From a virus, in IMG/VR virus record IMGVR_UViG_3300030104_005895, positions 1 to 25,970 of that record: a stretch of DNA of 25,970 nucleotides. One strand, given 5' to 3'. The number at the start of each line of letters is the position of its first letter. The stretch's first letter is position 1. Made by a program: the position numbers and the translations under genes. Positions 1 to 8,396 of this stretch are shown one piece after another. The notes beneath the pieces were generated by a model. The model saw only the letters and a program-made list of their open reading frames with translations. It had not been told where the DNA came from and did no database searches.

Positions 1-20
1 CCATCAAGCTCATCCAGTGA
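1..20 (+). CDS. C-terminal end of upstream gene (partial)
   Basis: One frame reads Ile-Lys-Leu-Ile-Gln followed by TGA at 18-20, and this stop overlaps the Shine-Dalgarno site of the next gene, as is common in this compact late block. In phages of this layout the gene before the scaffold is usually the portal protein, but five codons cannot show that. The identity is therefore an inference from gene order only. Confidence 0.4.
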
Positions 21-26
21 GGACAC

Positions 27-839
27 ATGTCACATGAAAGCGTTGCCGAGCAAGTGCTTGCAGAAGTGCAGGCGCAAACCACTACCGAGCCGCAAGCGGC
101 CGAGCCGACACCCGCAGACCCCGAGCTCGCAGCGATGCAAGCTACCATGGAGGCAGACGGGGCAGAAGTCGAGCTCGAAGAGCAGACGGGCAACGAACCG
201 CCGAAGAAGCGCGGGCTAAGCTGGGAACAAGCCGTCAAGTCAGTGCCCCCTGACATCGCGAAGCTCATGCGCAGCATGCAGGCCGACTACACCCGCAAGA
301 CGCAGGAGCTTGCCGAGCAGCGCAAAGACTTCATGCGCGAACGTCAGGCGCTCATGAAGGGCAAAGAAGCCCTGACTACACCGGACGAGCTGCCCGAGTA
401 TGACCCGTTCAACGAGTCGAGCATCAACGCACGCATCGAGAGAGAGGTCACCAAGCGCCTGCAGCAGGTCCTTGAGCCGATGCAGGCCGAGTATGAGCAG
501 ATGGCAGCGCAGGACAGCTACAAGGGCTTCCTGCAGAATCACCCTGACTTCGAGACGGACACCGGCCTTCGCTCGGAGGTGCAACACCTGCTCGAGCAGA
601 ACGAAGGGCTCGACCTCGAGACCGCCTACTGGGCTGCGAAGGGCAAGCGAGGCAAGGCGGAGGCCGCCAAGGCCAACGAAGCACGGGCAGCAAAGCGACG
701 GGCAGCCAAAGAGGCAGCGCTCAAGGGCACCGGCACACCCCGAAGAGGTGGCGTAGGACGCCGCCCCAACCGGGCAGACCTCAAGAAGGCAAGCGCGGCA
801 GACATCCTCGCCATGGCCCAGGCTATGCACCGCAGCTGA
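27..839 (+). CDS. Capsid scaffolding-like protein
   Basis: This 270-aa protein probably acts as the internal scaffold on which the coat protein assembles, leaving or being degraded before packaging. The N-terminal 55 residues are acidic and rich in Glu, Ala, Pro and Thr. The middle (about 75-165) is a charged, Gln/Glu/Arg-rich predicted coiled coil, and the last 65 residues are strongly basic (Lys/Arg/Ala). An acidic-helical-basic layout directly before the coat gene is typical of scaffold proteins, whose basic tail binds coat. The start ATG is preceded immediately by GAGGACAC (19-26), a motif that recurs upstream of four other genes here. No serine-protease motif was noticed, so a protease fusion is not supported. 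The role is inferred from composition and position rather than from a diagnostic motif. Confidence 0.7.
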   Translation: MSHESVAEQVLAEVQAQTTTEPQAAEPTPADPELAAMQATMEADGAEVELEEQTGNEPPKKRGLSWEQAVKSVPPDIAKLMRSMQADYTRKTQELAEQRKDFMRERQALMKGKEALTTPDELPEYDPFNESSINARIEREVTKRLQQVLEPMQAEYEQMAAQDSYKGFLQNHPDFETDTGLRSEVQHLLEQNEGLDLETAYWAAKGKRGKAEAAKANEARAAKRRAAKEAALKGTGTPRRGGVGRRPNRADLKKASAADILAMAQAMHRS

Positions 840-844
840 GGCCG

Positions 845-853
845 TGCTACAGT
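845..853 (+). promoter_or_regulatory. Possible extended -10 element before the coat gene
   Basis: The 119-bp gap between scaffold and coat is long for this compact region. It holds TG-C-TACAGT, which fits an extended -10 hexamer (TGnTATAAT-like). No good -35 hexamer lies about 17 bp upstream, so this is weak. A separate promoter for the most abundant virion protein would be plausible. Confidence 0.2.
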
Positions 854-958
854 GACCCCCTGTAAGGCCACCCCGTAGCGGAGCCTTGCGCCTTCGGCAC
901 TGCGATGACCGCAGCACGCCCCGAATACGCAAGCAACCTACCGCTATGGGGGCCCACT

Positions 959-1972
959 ATGGCCGCACCTCAAAGTGTCATCAGCACTACGCTGCAGCTC
1001 CTGCGCGACAAGCTGATTGACAACTCGTTCCTCTCGCATCCCCTCTTTCGCGCCATCGAAAGCGCGGGCAACCTGGTAAAGGTCTCGGGCGGCCTCCGCG
1101 TCGAGCAGCCTGTCATCTTCGGTGATCACAGCTCCATCACCGAGCTCACCAACGGCTTCGAGCCGGTGAGTATGGCAGTTACTGACCCCTTCCAGACTGC
1201 CAAGTTTGAATACTCGAACTTTACGCAGCCCATCATCCTGAGCGCAGTCGAGAAGGCCGCGAACAAGGGTGATCTCGCAGTTGTCAACATCCTCGAATCG
1301 AAGATGAAGAACGTCATGCTCGGGCTGAAGAAGGAAGTCTCCAAGCAGGTCATGCGGGGCAACAGCTCTACGTTGACCACGCTGCAGACCCTCAACGGCA
1401 TGACCACCGCAGCCGGTACCGGTTGGCTCGAGGGCATCGCCACGACAACCCAGCAGAACGTAGTTGGCGGGCTGTCGAAGGTGACGTACCGCGGGAACAA
1501 CTGGTTCAACAACTTCTTCGACTCGGGCGCTAACTTCGCCCTGTCGCACCTCGACCAGCTGATGATTGATTGTCAGATTCGGAACCCCTCCGGCGAGTTC
1601 CCTGACCTCATCTTCATGAGCCCGAAGTGCTTCGCAGCCTTCCAGGCAAAGCAGCAGAGCTTCGTCAACTATGTCAGCAGTGAAGGCCGTGACAGCCTTG
1701 ACCGTGACATGGTGGCAATGTGGCGCGGTGCTCGCATCTACGTGGAACCGAACCTCGGCTTCACTGCGCAGAACCCTGCCAAGCCTGTCTCGGCCTACGT
1801 GCTGAGCAGCTCCAACTTCCAGCTCTACGCAGACACGGACGGCTTCTTCGAAGTGTCTGACATGATGCCCGTTCCAGGCACTGCGACAGAGGCCGCTATG
1901 GTCTTCTGCCGCATGCAGCTTGTCACCGGTCACCTTGCTTCGCACGGTGTTCTTCTCGACGCGGAGGCCTAA
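959..1972 (+). CDS. Major capsid (coat) protein
   Basis: This 337-aa protein is the likely shell subunit, presumably of HK97 fold. It lies between a scaffold-like gene and a cement-like gene. It has features common in phage coat proteins: a helical N-terminal region with a LLRDKLIDNSF stretch, a beta hinge with FEYSNFTQPI, a long spine-like helix (about 105-135, KMKNVMLGLKKEVSKQV) and a C-terminal half with repeated aromatic strands. The start is uncertain. An in-frame ATG at 905 would add 18 residues but has no visible ribosome site, whereas ATG 959 follows GGGGG with a short spacer. I chose 959 because the protein then begins at the helical arm. The family assignment rests on context and overall character and is not motif-proven. 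Confidence 0.8.
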   Translation: MAAPQSVISTTLQLLRDKLIDNSFLSHPLFRAIESAGNLVKVSGGLRVEQPVIFGDHSSITELTNGFEPVSMAVTDPFQTAKFEYSNFTQPIILSAVEKAANKGDLAVVNILESKMKNVMLGLKKEVSKQVMRGNSSTLTTLQTLNGMTTAAGTGWLEGIATTTQQNVVGGLSKVTYRGNNWFNNFFDSGANFALSHLDQLMIDCQIRNPSGEFPDLIFMSPKCFAAFQAKQQSFVNYVSSEGRDSLDRDMVAMWRGARIYVEPNLGFTAQNPAKPVSAYVLSSSNFQLYADTDGFFEVSDMMPVPGTATEAAMVFCRMQLVTGHLASHGVLLDAEA

Positions 1973-1975
1973 GCC

Positions 1976-2458
1976 ATGTCAACCTCTACTCTCATTCAGT
2001 TCCTCGGCGACGGCATCACTTCCCCCTCGGGAACCGAAGCCGGCACCAGCAACCGGCGCCAGGTCGAGACCTTCATCTCGGGCGGTGCTATCGCTGCCGG
2101 CGACTGGGTCTCGCTCGACGTCTCGAAGACCGGCTCAGACAAAGCCCTCTACGTCATTGAAGCGCCTGCTACGGCATCTGATGCCCGCTGCATCGGTGTC
2201 GCTCTTGCCGCTGCCTCGGCAGCAGGTGAGCAGGTGCGCGTCGTTGTCGCGGGCTACGTTGCCGAAGCAAACGTAGCAACCGGCACGGGCATCGGGCAGG
2301 CGCTTACCCCGAACGGCACAGCAGGCCGTGTTGGCCCTGCTGAGTACATCGGCAACGGTTCCGGCGCTGCAGCTGTCCGCATTCCGACCGTCTGCGGTGT
2401 CACCTTGACTCTCGCCGCGGCCAACAAGGCCGAGGTCATGGTCAAGAAGCAGTTCTAA
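1976..2458 (+). CDS. Capsid cement / head decoration protein
   Basis: This 160-aa protein starts three bases after the coat stop, with GGAGG upstream. It is rich in Ala, Gly, Val and Thr and in short beta strands. It contains a pattern typical of capsid cement proteins of the DUF2190 type: a G-x-IAAGDWV-like strand near residue 38, 'RCIGVALAAASAAGEQVRVV' around 67-88 and 'ANKAEVMVKKQF' at the end. Such proteins sit at capsid three-fold or quasi-three-fold axes and stabilise the shell. Position directly after the coat gene and before a terminator supports this. The fold assignment is from pattern recognition and would need profile search to confirm. Confidence 0.7.
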   Translation: MSTSTLIQFLGDGITSPSGTEAGTSNRRQVETFISGGAIAAGDWVSLDVSKTGSDKALYVIEAPATASDARCIGVALAAASAAGEQVRVVVAGYVAEANVATGTGIGQALTPNGTAGRVGPAEYIGNGSGAAAVRIPTVCGVTLTLAAANKAEVMVKKQF

Positions 2459-2470
2459 GTCCCCCCCCAG

Positions 2471-2511
2471 GGGCATTAGCCCGGCAACGTGTCCTCGCCG
2501 GCTATTGCCCT
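2471..2511 (+). terminator. Imperfect hairpin upstream of the terminator
   Basis: The arm GGGCATTAGCCCGGC (2472-2486 region) pairs with GCCGGCTATTGCCC (about 2497-2510) with one mismatch and one bulge. The inner CCGGC/GCCGG stem is perfect. It has no T run after it and sits directly before a strong terminator, so it may be an attenuator, RNA-stabilising hairpin or processing site. Confidence 0.45.
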
Positions 2512-2551
2512 GCCCCCTTCGTCTGGTGTCCTTGGCGAAGGGGGCTTCTTT
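2512..2551 (+). terminator. Rho-independent terminator after the head genes
   Basis: A perfect 10-bp stem, GCCCCCTTCG (2512-2521) with CGAAGGGGGC (2536-2545), encloses a 14-nt loop and is followed by TTCTTT. It separates the scaffold/coat/cement genes from the tail genes. It would allow high coat expression relative to the downstream tail and ejection genes. Confidence 0.8.
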
Positions 2552-2565
2552 CCTCGAGGTGACGT

Positions 2566-3933
2566 GTGAATCTTGGCGAGCTGCTCGACTTCTGCGGCAA
2601 CCTTTTAGACTACGACCCGGTCAATACCACCTACCGGGCGCAGCTCGTCTCACTGCTCAACGACGCGCAGACGCGCACCCTGACCGATCGCCCCTGGGCA
2701 TTCGCGTCACAAGACCGAAAGCTGCGGGTCTACACCGACACGACCCTGAGCCTGACCTTCACGAATGGCAGTGCACAGGTGACCGGCGCCGGTCTGCCCG
2801 TCTCGACCGACCCCATCCTGCCCGGCAGCGCTCTCGCTATGGCGGAGCTCACCTTCGATGACAGCGGAGGCACATCCCACCGGTATCGCGTTGCCTGGGT
2901 GGAGCTCGCTACCAGGCTCTACCTTCGCAGACCCTACACCGGGGCGAGCGGAACCTATACGGTGACCGTCAAGCGTCGGCAGGTGCGCCTGCCCTCTGAC
3001 TGCATGACCCTTCAGAACGTCAGCGACCCAAAGGTGGGTATTCCTGCGAAGGCCTTGTTCCTGAGCAAGTGGGAACGCGAAGACGCCGACCTTGACCCAG
3101 ACCTCTTGGGCACCGTCGAAGCCTTCCTCCCGAGCGAAGGCAAGCGAGTACCGGCGCCGCAGGTGCCGCGCGGCGTCGCTATCGTTGCCGGTGTCGCTCA
3201 AGGCGCGCGGACGATCGACGTGTACATGTGCAACGTTCGCGGGCCCGCGGCGCAGAACTTCCCGACCTATCGCAAAGATGCGAGCTCGGGCTTCGAGTCT
3301 GCCCTCAGCAAGGTCGCGAGCTACACGCTGACAAATACGCAGACGCTAACATTCACGCCTGAGGCCTTAGCGAACCAGACCGGCCTCTATCGGCGGTACT
3401 ACTTCACCTGTGCCGAGGCCAATATCCTCGCACCGGTGCGAGTCACTCATGCAGACGCAGTTGACGCGCTAGCCGTCGGTGTCGACACCGTAGCCCCGAC
3501 GGGCGGTGTGACGCTCAAGCCGAGGCTCGGCCTGACACACCTGAGCGGGCAGGCCTTTCAGGCTGAGGCCATCCGCTACAGCTTCAACCAGGCCGGACTC
3601 TACCAGTCCGTCGAGCTCTACCCGCACCCGAGCGGCGACCAGGACATCAACACCCGCATGATCGTGGCACCGCCTCGCATGCAGGAGGACCAAGATGTGC
3701 CCCTGGTGCCTGCCGCCTACGCGCAGATCGTAGCCTATGCAGCGCTCGAGGCTCTAACCTTGAAGGTCGACAACCCTGCACTAGCCTCGGTCTACATGCG
3801 GAAGAAAGACGTGCTGTTCCGGGCCATGGAGCAGCGCTACCTGAAAGAAGTGCCCCGACGCATCATCAAGGGCACACCGACCGCGGGCTATCGCTTCGTG
3901 CGCAATCCCTTCGGCCCCCTGCGCTTCTCATGA
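2566..3933 (+). CDS. Head-tail adaptor-like protein
   Basis: This 455-aa protein begins with GTG, chosen because GAGGT lies six bases upstream, just past the terminator. The N-terminus (residues 1-45, with LLNDAQTRTLTDRPWAFA) is like the helical start of podoviral adaptors that dock under the portal, where 'rPW.fa' after a helical pair is common. A beta segment follows (about 55-75, LSLTFTNGSAQVTGAGLP). The C-terminus (about 390-440, AYAQIVAYAALEAL through RAMEQRYLKE) is again helical. The middle third (about 180-340) looks like an inserted beta-rich domain, making the protein longer than a T7 gp11-type adaptor of about 200 aa. Its last four bases overlap the next start (ATGA), so the two are translationally coupled. 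The function is inferred from motifs and order. Confidence 0.6.
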   Translation: MNLGELLDFCGNLLDYDPVNTTYRAQLVSLLNDAQTRTLTDRPWAFASQDRKLRVYTDTTLSLTFTNGSAQVTGAGLPVSTDPILPGSALAMAELTFDDSGGTSHRYRVAWVELATRLYLRRPYTGASGTYTVTVKRRQVRLPSDCMTLQNVSDPKVGIPAKALFLSKWEREDADLDPDLLGTVEAFLPSEGKRVPAPQVPRGVAIVAGVAQGARTIDVYMCNVRGPAAQNFPTYRKDASSGFESALSKVASYTLTNTQTLTFTPEALANQTGLYRRYYFTCAEANILAPVRVTHADAVDALAVGVDTVAPTGGVTLKPRLGLTHLSGQAFQAEAIRYSFNQAGLYQSVELYPHPSGDQDINTRMIVAPPRMQEDQDVPLVPAAYAQIVAYAALEALTLKVDNPALASVYMRKKDVLFRAMEQRYLKEVPRRIIKGTPTAGYRFVRNPFGPLRFS

Positions 3934-6116
3934 ACCAGTCACAGTATCAGACACCGCTCGCGGGCGGAGTAGCTACCAGGCTGCCGCAGAATCCCCAGGA
4001 CGCAGGCAAGCTGCAGAACTGGACACTAGACCGTGTCTCGGGCGGTTGGTCGTCTCGGGTCGGCTACGAGCAGTACAGGACAGGCCGCAACGACTTCGAC
4101 CCCTTCGGCACAACCGGCCCTATCTACGCGCTGCACGTCGCGCAGCAACTCGCGGGCGGAGCTCGGCAGGCCGTGCTCTTCGAATCAGACGGCAAGCTGC
4201 AGCTCTACTACGACGCGACTGCCGCTCCTGCGCTGCGTACCCTGCAAGCAGACCGGCACATCCCCACCCCAACCGAGGCAGGCAGCTGGTTCACCGACAC
4301 CCCCTACGGCACGATCGTCACCAATGGCGTCGACCGGCCTGTGATTGTCAACCCCTGGCCTCTGGGTGATGCTGCAGAATCGACGGCAGCAATCGGGCGG
4401 TGCTGTCGGGCGTTCGGCTTTGCGGCCTTGCCGAGCTCGCCCGAGCCGCTTGACGTCAACCCGATGCCCGCCCCGAGCGCCACCAGCTACAACCCCACCA
4501 TCATGGGCAGCGCCTTGACCTTGTGGTGTCCGTCGCACCCGCAAGCCATTGCCGACGGAGGGCGGTGGGGGCTCGGCTTCGGCTCGAACATGGCAGGCAC
4601 CCCAGTTGACGGAGGAAACGAGGCTCTCTATGCGTACGTCTGCAGCTTCATCACCGACACGGGCAGCGAAGGACCAAGCAGCGAGGTTGCGACCATCACC
4701 TGGGGGCTGCCTGTAGATGCTGCCCGTATGCGGCACGCCGTTGCAGTGCGCCTGCCTATCGGGCCCGAGGGCACCGTTGCGCGTGCTCTCTACAGAACCA
4801 AGAACTACAGCCCCGACAGCCCCTACGGCGGCGACACAACGCTTTACCGTCTGGAAATCATTCGAAACAACGCCGAAGATCTGCACTTTGACCCCGTTCG
4901 CAGCTCAGACCTAACGCAGCCGAGGCCGGACCTTTCGACCGGTCCGCTGCCTGCCCCGCGGGCCCGCTTCTCGGGGTTGTTCGGGGGCTGCCTTTGGCTC
5001 GACGGCGGTATTGATGACGGCCTCAGTCTCTACTACAGCGCGCCAGGTCTCATCGAGCAGTTTGGCTCCGCGAACTTCATTCAGCTGTCAAGCGAGGGCG
5101 GAGCTATTACCGGCCTCTTCGGTTCCTACACGAACCTGCTTGTCTTCCGAGAGCGGGGCATTGACGTCGTAACGGGCAGTTTCACCGAAGGCTTTCAGGT
5201 CTCAACTATCAGCAACTCGGTAACCTGCCTGAGCCCGCACACTATTGCAGCAGTGCCCGGCCTCGGGGTCGTCTTCCTCGGTACGGATGGTGTGTACGGC
5301 CTAACGGGCGGCCTCGAGGGCGGTGCTATTGCGGACCTCGTGAACTTGACGGTAGGGCAAGACGAGCTCATCGAGAAGATTACACCGGACTGCCTGCCGC
5401 GCGCGGTGGCTACGTTTTCCGCAACAGAGAGGCAATACCAGCTCTACATCCCCACCCAGGGCAACGACCGCCCGAACCGCGGCCTAGTGCTTCACCTTGA
5501 CCGCCTGGCGCTCCTTGACTCGCAGCGCCTTAGCCCCTGGAGCACGCGCAGAGGTTTCCCTGTCGGAGCCATCGCCACACGGGCAGACGGCACCATCATC
5601 TTCGGACATCACACCGGGGCAGAGGCAGGGGGCACCAGCTCACAGCGCGGTCTCTTCGTCATGTCCGGCAAGCGCGCCCTCGGCAGTAGTGTCGTAGCCG
5701 ATGAGATGGTCTTCAAGGCCGCCCCCACCAGCATTTACCGGTCTGCCTGGTGGTCTGCCGGTGACCCGCAGCTGCAGAAGCAGGTCACCTACGTGACTAT
5801 CTGGGTGATGACGACCGGCGACAGCACCATCACTATGCGGCACTACAAAGACTTCGACCTGGTGCCCGTGCTCGAGCGCACCTACCTCGCGCAGCCCCCT
5901 GATGCCGTTGTGCTGCCGACGCTCGACAAGACGGTACTGGGTGCGCCCGAGACCTACCGCTCCGAACGCCTGGTGCCACTGCGGTACAGTGTCGCGCACA
6001 TGTCTGCCGCCTGGTTCTGCTTCGAGCTCGAGACGACGGCAGATATCATCCTGGTAGGCCATGAGTACGAGTTCACCACGAAGGGCACAAAGGTCGTCAT
6101 GGGAAGGCGCGCATGA
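3930..6116 (+). CDS. Tail nozzle / tail tubular protein B-like
   Basis: This 728-aa protein is likely the short-tail nozzle that follows the adaptor (T7 gp12 or P22 gp10 position). It is beta-rich. Repeated strands with hydrophobic/aromatic and Gly-Asp turns, e.g. around residues 345-475 (GCLWLDGG, LYYSAPG, LLVFRERGIDVVTG, VVFLGTDGVYGLTGG), suggest a beta-propeller-like body as known for nozzle proteins. The N-terminus (PLAGGVATRLPQNPQDAGKLQNW) resembles the start of proteins of this class that describe 'stabilisation' or tail tubular B proteins. It overlaps both neighbours by ATGA. No signal peptide or enzymatic motif is visible. A structural tail role is well supported by order; the exact family is inferred. 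Confidence 0.65.
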   Translation: MNQSQYQTPLAGGVATRLPQNPQDAGKLQNWTLDRVSGGWSSRVGYEQYRTGRNDFDPFGTTGPIYALHVAQQLAGGARQAVLFESDGKLQLYYDATAAPALRTLQADRHIPTPTEAGSWFTDTPYGTIVTNGVDRPVIVNPWPLGDAAESTAAIGRCCRAFGFAALPSSPEPLDVNPMPAPSATSYNPTIMGSALTLWCPSHPQAIADGGRWGLGFGSNMAGTPVDGGNEALYAYVCSFITDTGSEGPSSEVATITWGLPVDAARMRHAVAVRLPIGPEGTVARALYRTKNYSPDSPYGGDTTLYRLEIIRNNAEDLHFDPVRSSDLTQPRPDLSTGPLPAPRARFSGLFGGCLWLDGGIDDGLSLYYSAPGLIEQFGSANFIQLSSEGGAITGLFGSYTNLLVFRERGIDVVTGSFTEGFQVSTISNSVTCLSPHTIAAVPGLGVVFLGTDGVYGLTGGLEGGAIADLVNLTVGQDELIEKITPDCLPRAVATFSATERQYQLYIPTQGNDRPNRGLVLHLDRLALLDSQRLSPWSTRRGFPVGAIATRADGTIIFGHHTGAEAGGTSSQRGLFVMSGKRALGSSVVADEMVFKAAPTSIYRSAWWSAGDPQLQKQVTYVTIWVMTTGDSTITMRHYKDFDLVPVLERTYLAQPPDAVVLPTLDKTVLGAPETYRSERLVPLRYSVAHMSAAWFCFELETTADIILVGHEYEFTTKGTKVVMGRRA

Positions 6117-6784
6117 AGCGGTGGGCACAGCGAGACGCAACAACGGGCGGCACACTAAGCCCCGGAGCGGTCAACGATGAGCTGCGGGCGCAGCAGTCAA
6201 GCATCACAACGCTCGACCGCGAGCAGCTGCCGGAAGGGTACGTCACCGAGTCAAGGCTCAAAGACTACGCCATCCTGCGAGGCTACATCGCAGACCAACA
6301 CCCGACAGGCGGGCAGCAGAATACGGTCACCTTCGACCCTTCTTCAGCCCCCACTAGCAACAGCTGGAACGCGGCAGCCTTCCGCGTCTACCCTGGTGGC
6401 TGGCAGAACGTCAGCACGTCCAGCGCGGTAACTCTCGCAGGCTTCAAGGGCGGGCACCTTCACATCGAGTGGGCAGGCAACGGCTACATCTTCGGAGCCA
6501 TGGCGGACGGTCTGAACGTCCCAACCCCAAAGACGCCCCGATACCTCAACCTCCGCATCACCGCGAACGGTGTCACGCTTGTCGAGAAGCGCGGGCCCGG
6601 ATGTCATGAGGCTTTCCGAGTCATTGGCTCGAGCCTCGTGCCGCAGGGAGACATCTCGGTACGCTTTCAGTGGCGTATCACAGGGCCATCACAGGACGAT
6701 AACAACGTCACAACTGCCGGCATGCCGGTCACTCAGGCGCACCTCTACAGCATGCGCTACCTCGCTATCGGAAGGTGGCGCTAA
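6113..6784 (+). CDS. Virion fibre-like protein 1
   Basis: This 223-aa protein has GGAAGG before an ATG that overlaps the preceding stop. Residues 1-60 form a probable helical attachment region (LSPGAVNDELRAQQSSITTLDREQLPEG). Residues 75-220 are beta-rich with alternating hydrophobic strands (LHIEWAG, YLNLRITANGVTLVEKRG, DISVRFQWRITG), suggesting a jelly-roll-like domain. It shares a NxWNAA stretch, and a 14-nt identity (6364-6377), with the next gene. I do not recognise a named family. Position after the nozzle suggests a tail or collar appendage or head fibre, perhaps for adsorption. No depolymerase motif is seen. Confidence 0.5.
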   Translation: MKRWAQRDATTGGTLSPGAVNDELRAQQSSITTLDREQLPEGYVTESRLKDYAILRGYIADQHPTGGQQNTVTFDPSSAPTSNSWNAAAFRVYPGGWQNVSTSSAVTLAGFKGGHLHIEWAGNGYIFGAMADGLNVPTPKTPRYLNLRITANGVTLVEKRGPGCHEAFRVIGSSLVPQGDISVRFQWRITGPSQDDNNVTTAGMPVTQAHLYSMRYLAIGRWR

Positions 6785-7671
6785 TGTCTCGCATCACAGA
6801 CGGACCCATCGAGGGCGGAGACACGCTTGACGCCGCCAGCCTCAACACCCGCTTCGCGTCTTACACCCAGACCGACCTCAACCAGTTCAACCACCGAGAC
6901 GCAGCTCACGACCTGCCGCAGTTCTCCGGCTCAAGCTGGTTGCTGACGCATGCGCAAGAGCAAGGCATCGGCCTGAACAACTGGAAGCACTCGAGCTCGG
7001 TGACGGTCAACGGCATGACCTCCATGCCTGCAGACCCGCACCCGATCGAAGACGGAGCAGGCAACCCGAGTCAGATGAGCTTCGGGGCAGGCCTTACGGT
7101 AGCCACGGGTGAAGTGCTCCGCGTCTACTGGAACCTCTCCGCCAAGGCCACCCAGGGCGGCAACTGGAACGCGGCAGGCAGCCTCGGATACTACGAATTC
7201 AACGATGGCAGCGGAGGCGGGCAGAAGACAGACACCTGGGGGGCTGTCTGGGTGTTTTACCTCGAGTGGGACATCACTAGCGCAGCCCGTGCGAACTACG
7301 TCGCAGTGCCTGGGCAGGGCGACTTTAAGAGCACAATCGGAGGCTATCGGGGCGAGCTGCTCACCAATACGCTGGCGAGCAGTGTGATGCCTGCGGGGCT
7401 CCGGTATGCAGACACCCCAGACAACGGCATCCTGCCCCGCGCGAGCAAAGCGAGCACGCAGCTTTGGCGCGGAATCTCCGGGGCTTGGTTCTACCCGAAG
7501 ACGTCAGGCTCGCAGACAATCTACGGGCTGCGGGTAGTCGTCAAAGGTGTCCTGCATCCATACAAGACAGGCGGGAACAACTACCTGGTTCACGACACGA
7601 CCTATAGCAACGGCTCGAGCCTTGCCTATAATGGCGGCAACCTCGCTGTTCTCAAGCACCGGGTGAAGTGA
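6784..7671 (+). CDS. Virion fibre-like protein 2
   Basis: The start is placed at ATG 6784, which overlaps the upstream TAA and has GGAAGG eight bases upstream; a GTG at 6775 is less likely. The 295-aa product has an N-terminal attachment-like segment (LDAASLNTRFASYTQTDLNQFNHRD) comparable with that of the preceding protein. A beta-rich body follows, with LRVYWNLSAKA, WNAAGSLGYYEF, VWVFYLEWDI and YGLRVVVKGVLHP. It shares a GGGQ(K/E)TDT motif with the following protein, backed by a 13-nt identity (7212-7224 and 8067-8079). It is probably one of three diverged paralogous appendage subunits. The function is inferred from context. Confidence 0.5.
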   Translation: MSRITDGPIEGGDTLDAASLNTRFASYTQTDLNQFNHRDAAHDLPQFSGSSWLLTHAQEQGIGLNNWKHSSSVTVNGMTSMPADPHPIEDGAGNPSQMSFGAGLTVATGEVLRVYWNLSAKATQGGNWNAAGSLGYYEFNDGSGGGQKTDTWGAVWVFYLEWDITSAARANYVAVPGQGDFKSTIGGYRGELLTNTLASSVMPAGLRYADTPDNGILPRASKASTQLWRGISGAWFYPKTSGSQTIYGLRVVVKGVLHPYKTGGNNYLVHDTTYSNGSSLAYNGGNLAVLKHRVK

Positions 7672-8388
7672 ATGTCATTCAGTCCGCCCAACACCTTTGT
7701 CGATGGCACCGTCTGCACTTCTGCAGCGCTCGAGGGCAACTATCAAGCCCTGCGCGTGTACCTTCATGGAGGCATTGTCTCAGGTGACGTGCAGGCCTCT
7801 CAGTGGATCGATACCCGTCACATCCAGCCCCCGAGCTTCGAGCCTTACAGCGCAGTGCAGCACGGCATTAGCGGACACCAGGGAGGCAGTAACTCCGGGC
7901 TCGTGCGCCTGACCTTCTGCACCAAGTACCTAAGCGGGCAGGGGCGGTCGACCTCGCAGGCCTTCCACCTTATCCCGGGCACCGCCATCACCATCGACGC
8001 TCGACGGGCTTGCACCGCGGTCTATCACTACTGGTGGGAAGTCGAAGGCGGACCGGACGAGAGCACCGGAGGCGGGCAGGAGACCGACACAGCTCGTCAG
8101 GTCTGGATTGCCCCCTACGTGCAGAAGGTCTCGACCGCCTACACCGCATACAGAGGGCATGCTCAGGAAGTCGCGAACATCCAAGGCACCTCTCGCATGT
8201 GGAACAACCCGGTCACCCGCGGAGCTGCCGCCCCCTACACCGTTGCCGGTGCCTACCAGAGCCGAGACGGCGTCCTCGTGCACAGTGCCATCAACGGCCG
8301 GAGCACCTTCGGGCTCGCAGCTCACTCACAGATTGACCGGGCTGCAGTCGTCAACTGGGGCGTCGCAATCGAGACCTTCTACCTCTGA
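7672..8388 (+). CDS. Virion fibre-like protein 3
   Basis: This 238-aa protein starts immediately after the previous stop. The N-terminus (FVDGTVCTSAALEGNYQALRVYLHGG) resembles an anchoring helix plus turn, followed by 'IDTRHIQPP'. The rest is beta-rich (AITIDARRACTAVYHYWWEVEG, ARQVWIAPYVQKVS, VVNWGVAIETFYL). The GGGQETDT stretch matches protein 2. It is likely the third member of a small paralogous appendage set. No enzymatic signature is visible, and it may be a receptor-binding or head-fibre subunit. Confidence 0.5.
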   Translation: MSFSPPNTFVDGTVCTSAALEGNYQALRVYLHGGIVSGDVQASQWIDTRHIQPPSFEPYSAVQHGISGHQGGSNSGLVRLTFCTKYLSGQGRSTSQAFHLIPGTAITIDARRACTAVYHYWWEVEGGPDESTGGGQETDTARQVWIAPYVQKVSTAYTAYRGHAQEVANIQGTSRMWNNPVTRGAAAPYTVAGAYQSRDGVLVHSAINGRSTFGLAAHSQIDRAAVVNWGVAIETFYL

Positions 8389-8396
8389 GGTAACCA

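Noticed and set aside
240-932. 230-codon minus-strand frame over the scaffold gene
   Set aside because: Leu/Val/Arg-rich shadow opposite the Glu/Ala/Lys-rich scaffold protein, with no genes of that strand nearby.
944-1945. 333-codon open frame on the minus strand across the coat gene
   Set aside because: It is opposite a well-supported coat gene, has a His/Val/Glu-biased composition typical of an antisense shadow in GC-rich DNA, and has no ribosome site.
4185-4886. 233-codon minus-strand frame within the nozzle gene
   Set aside because: Shadow of a long beta-rich protein, with biased composition and no start signals.
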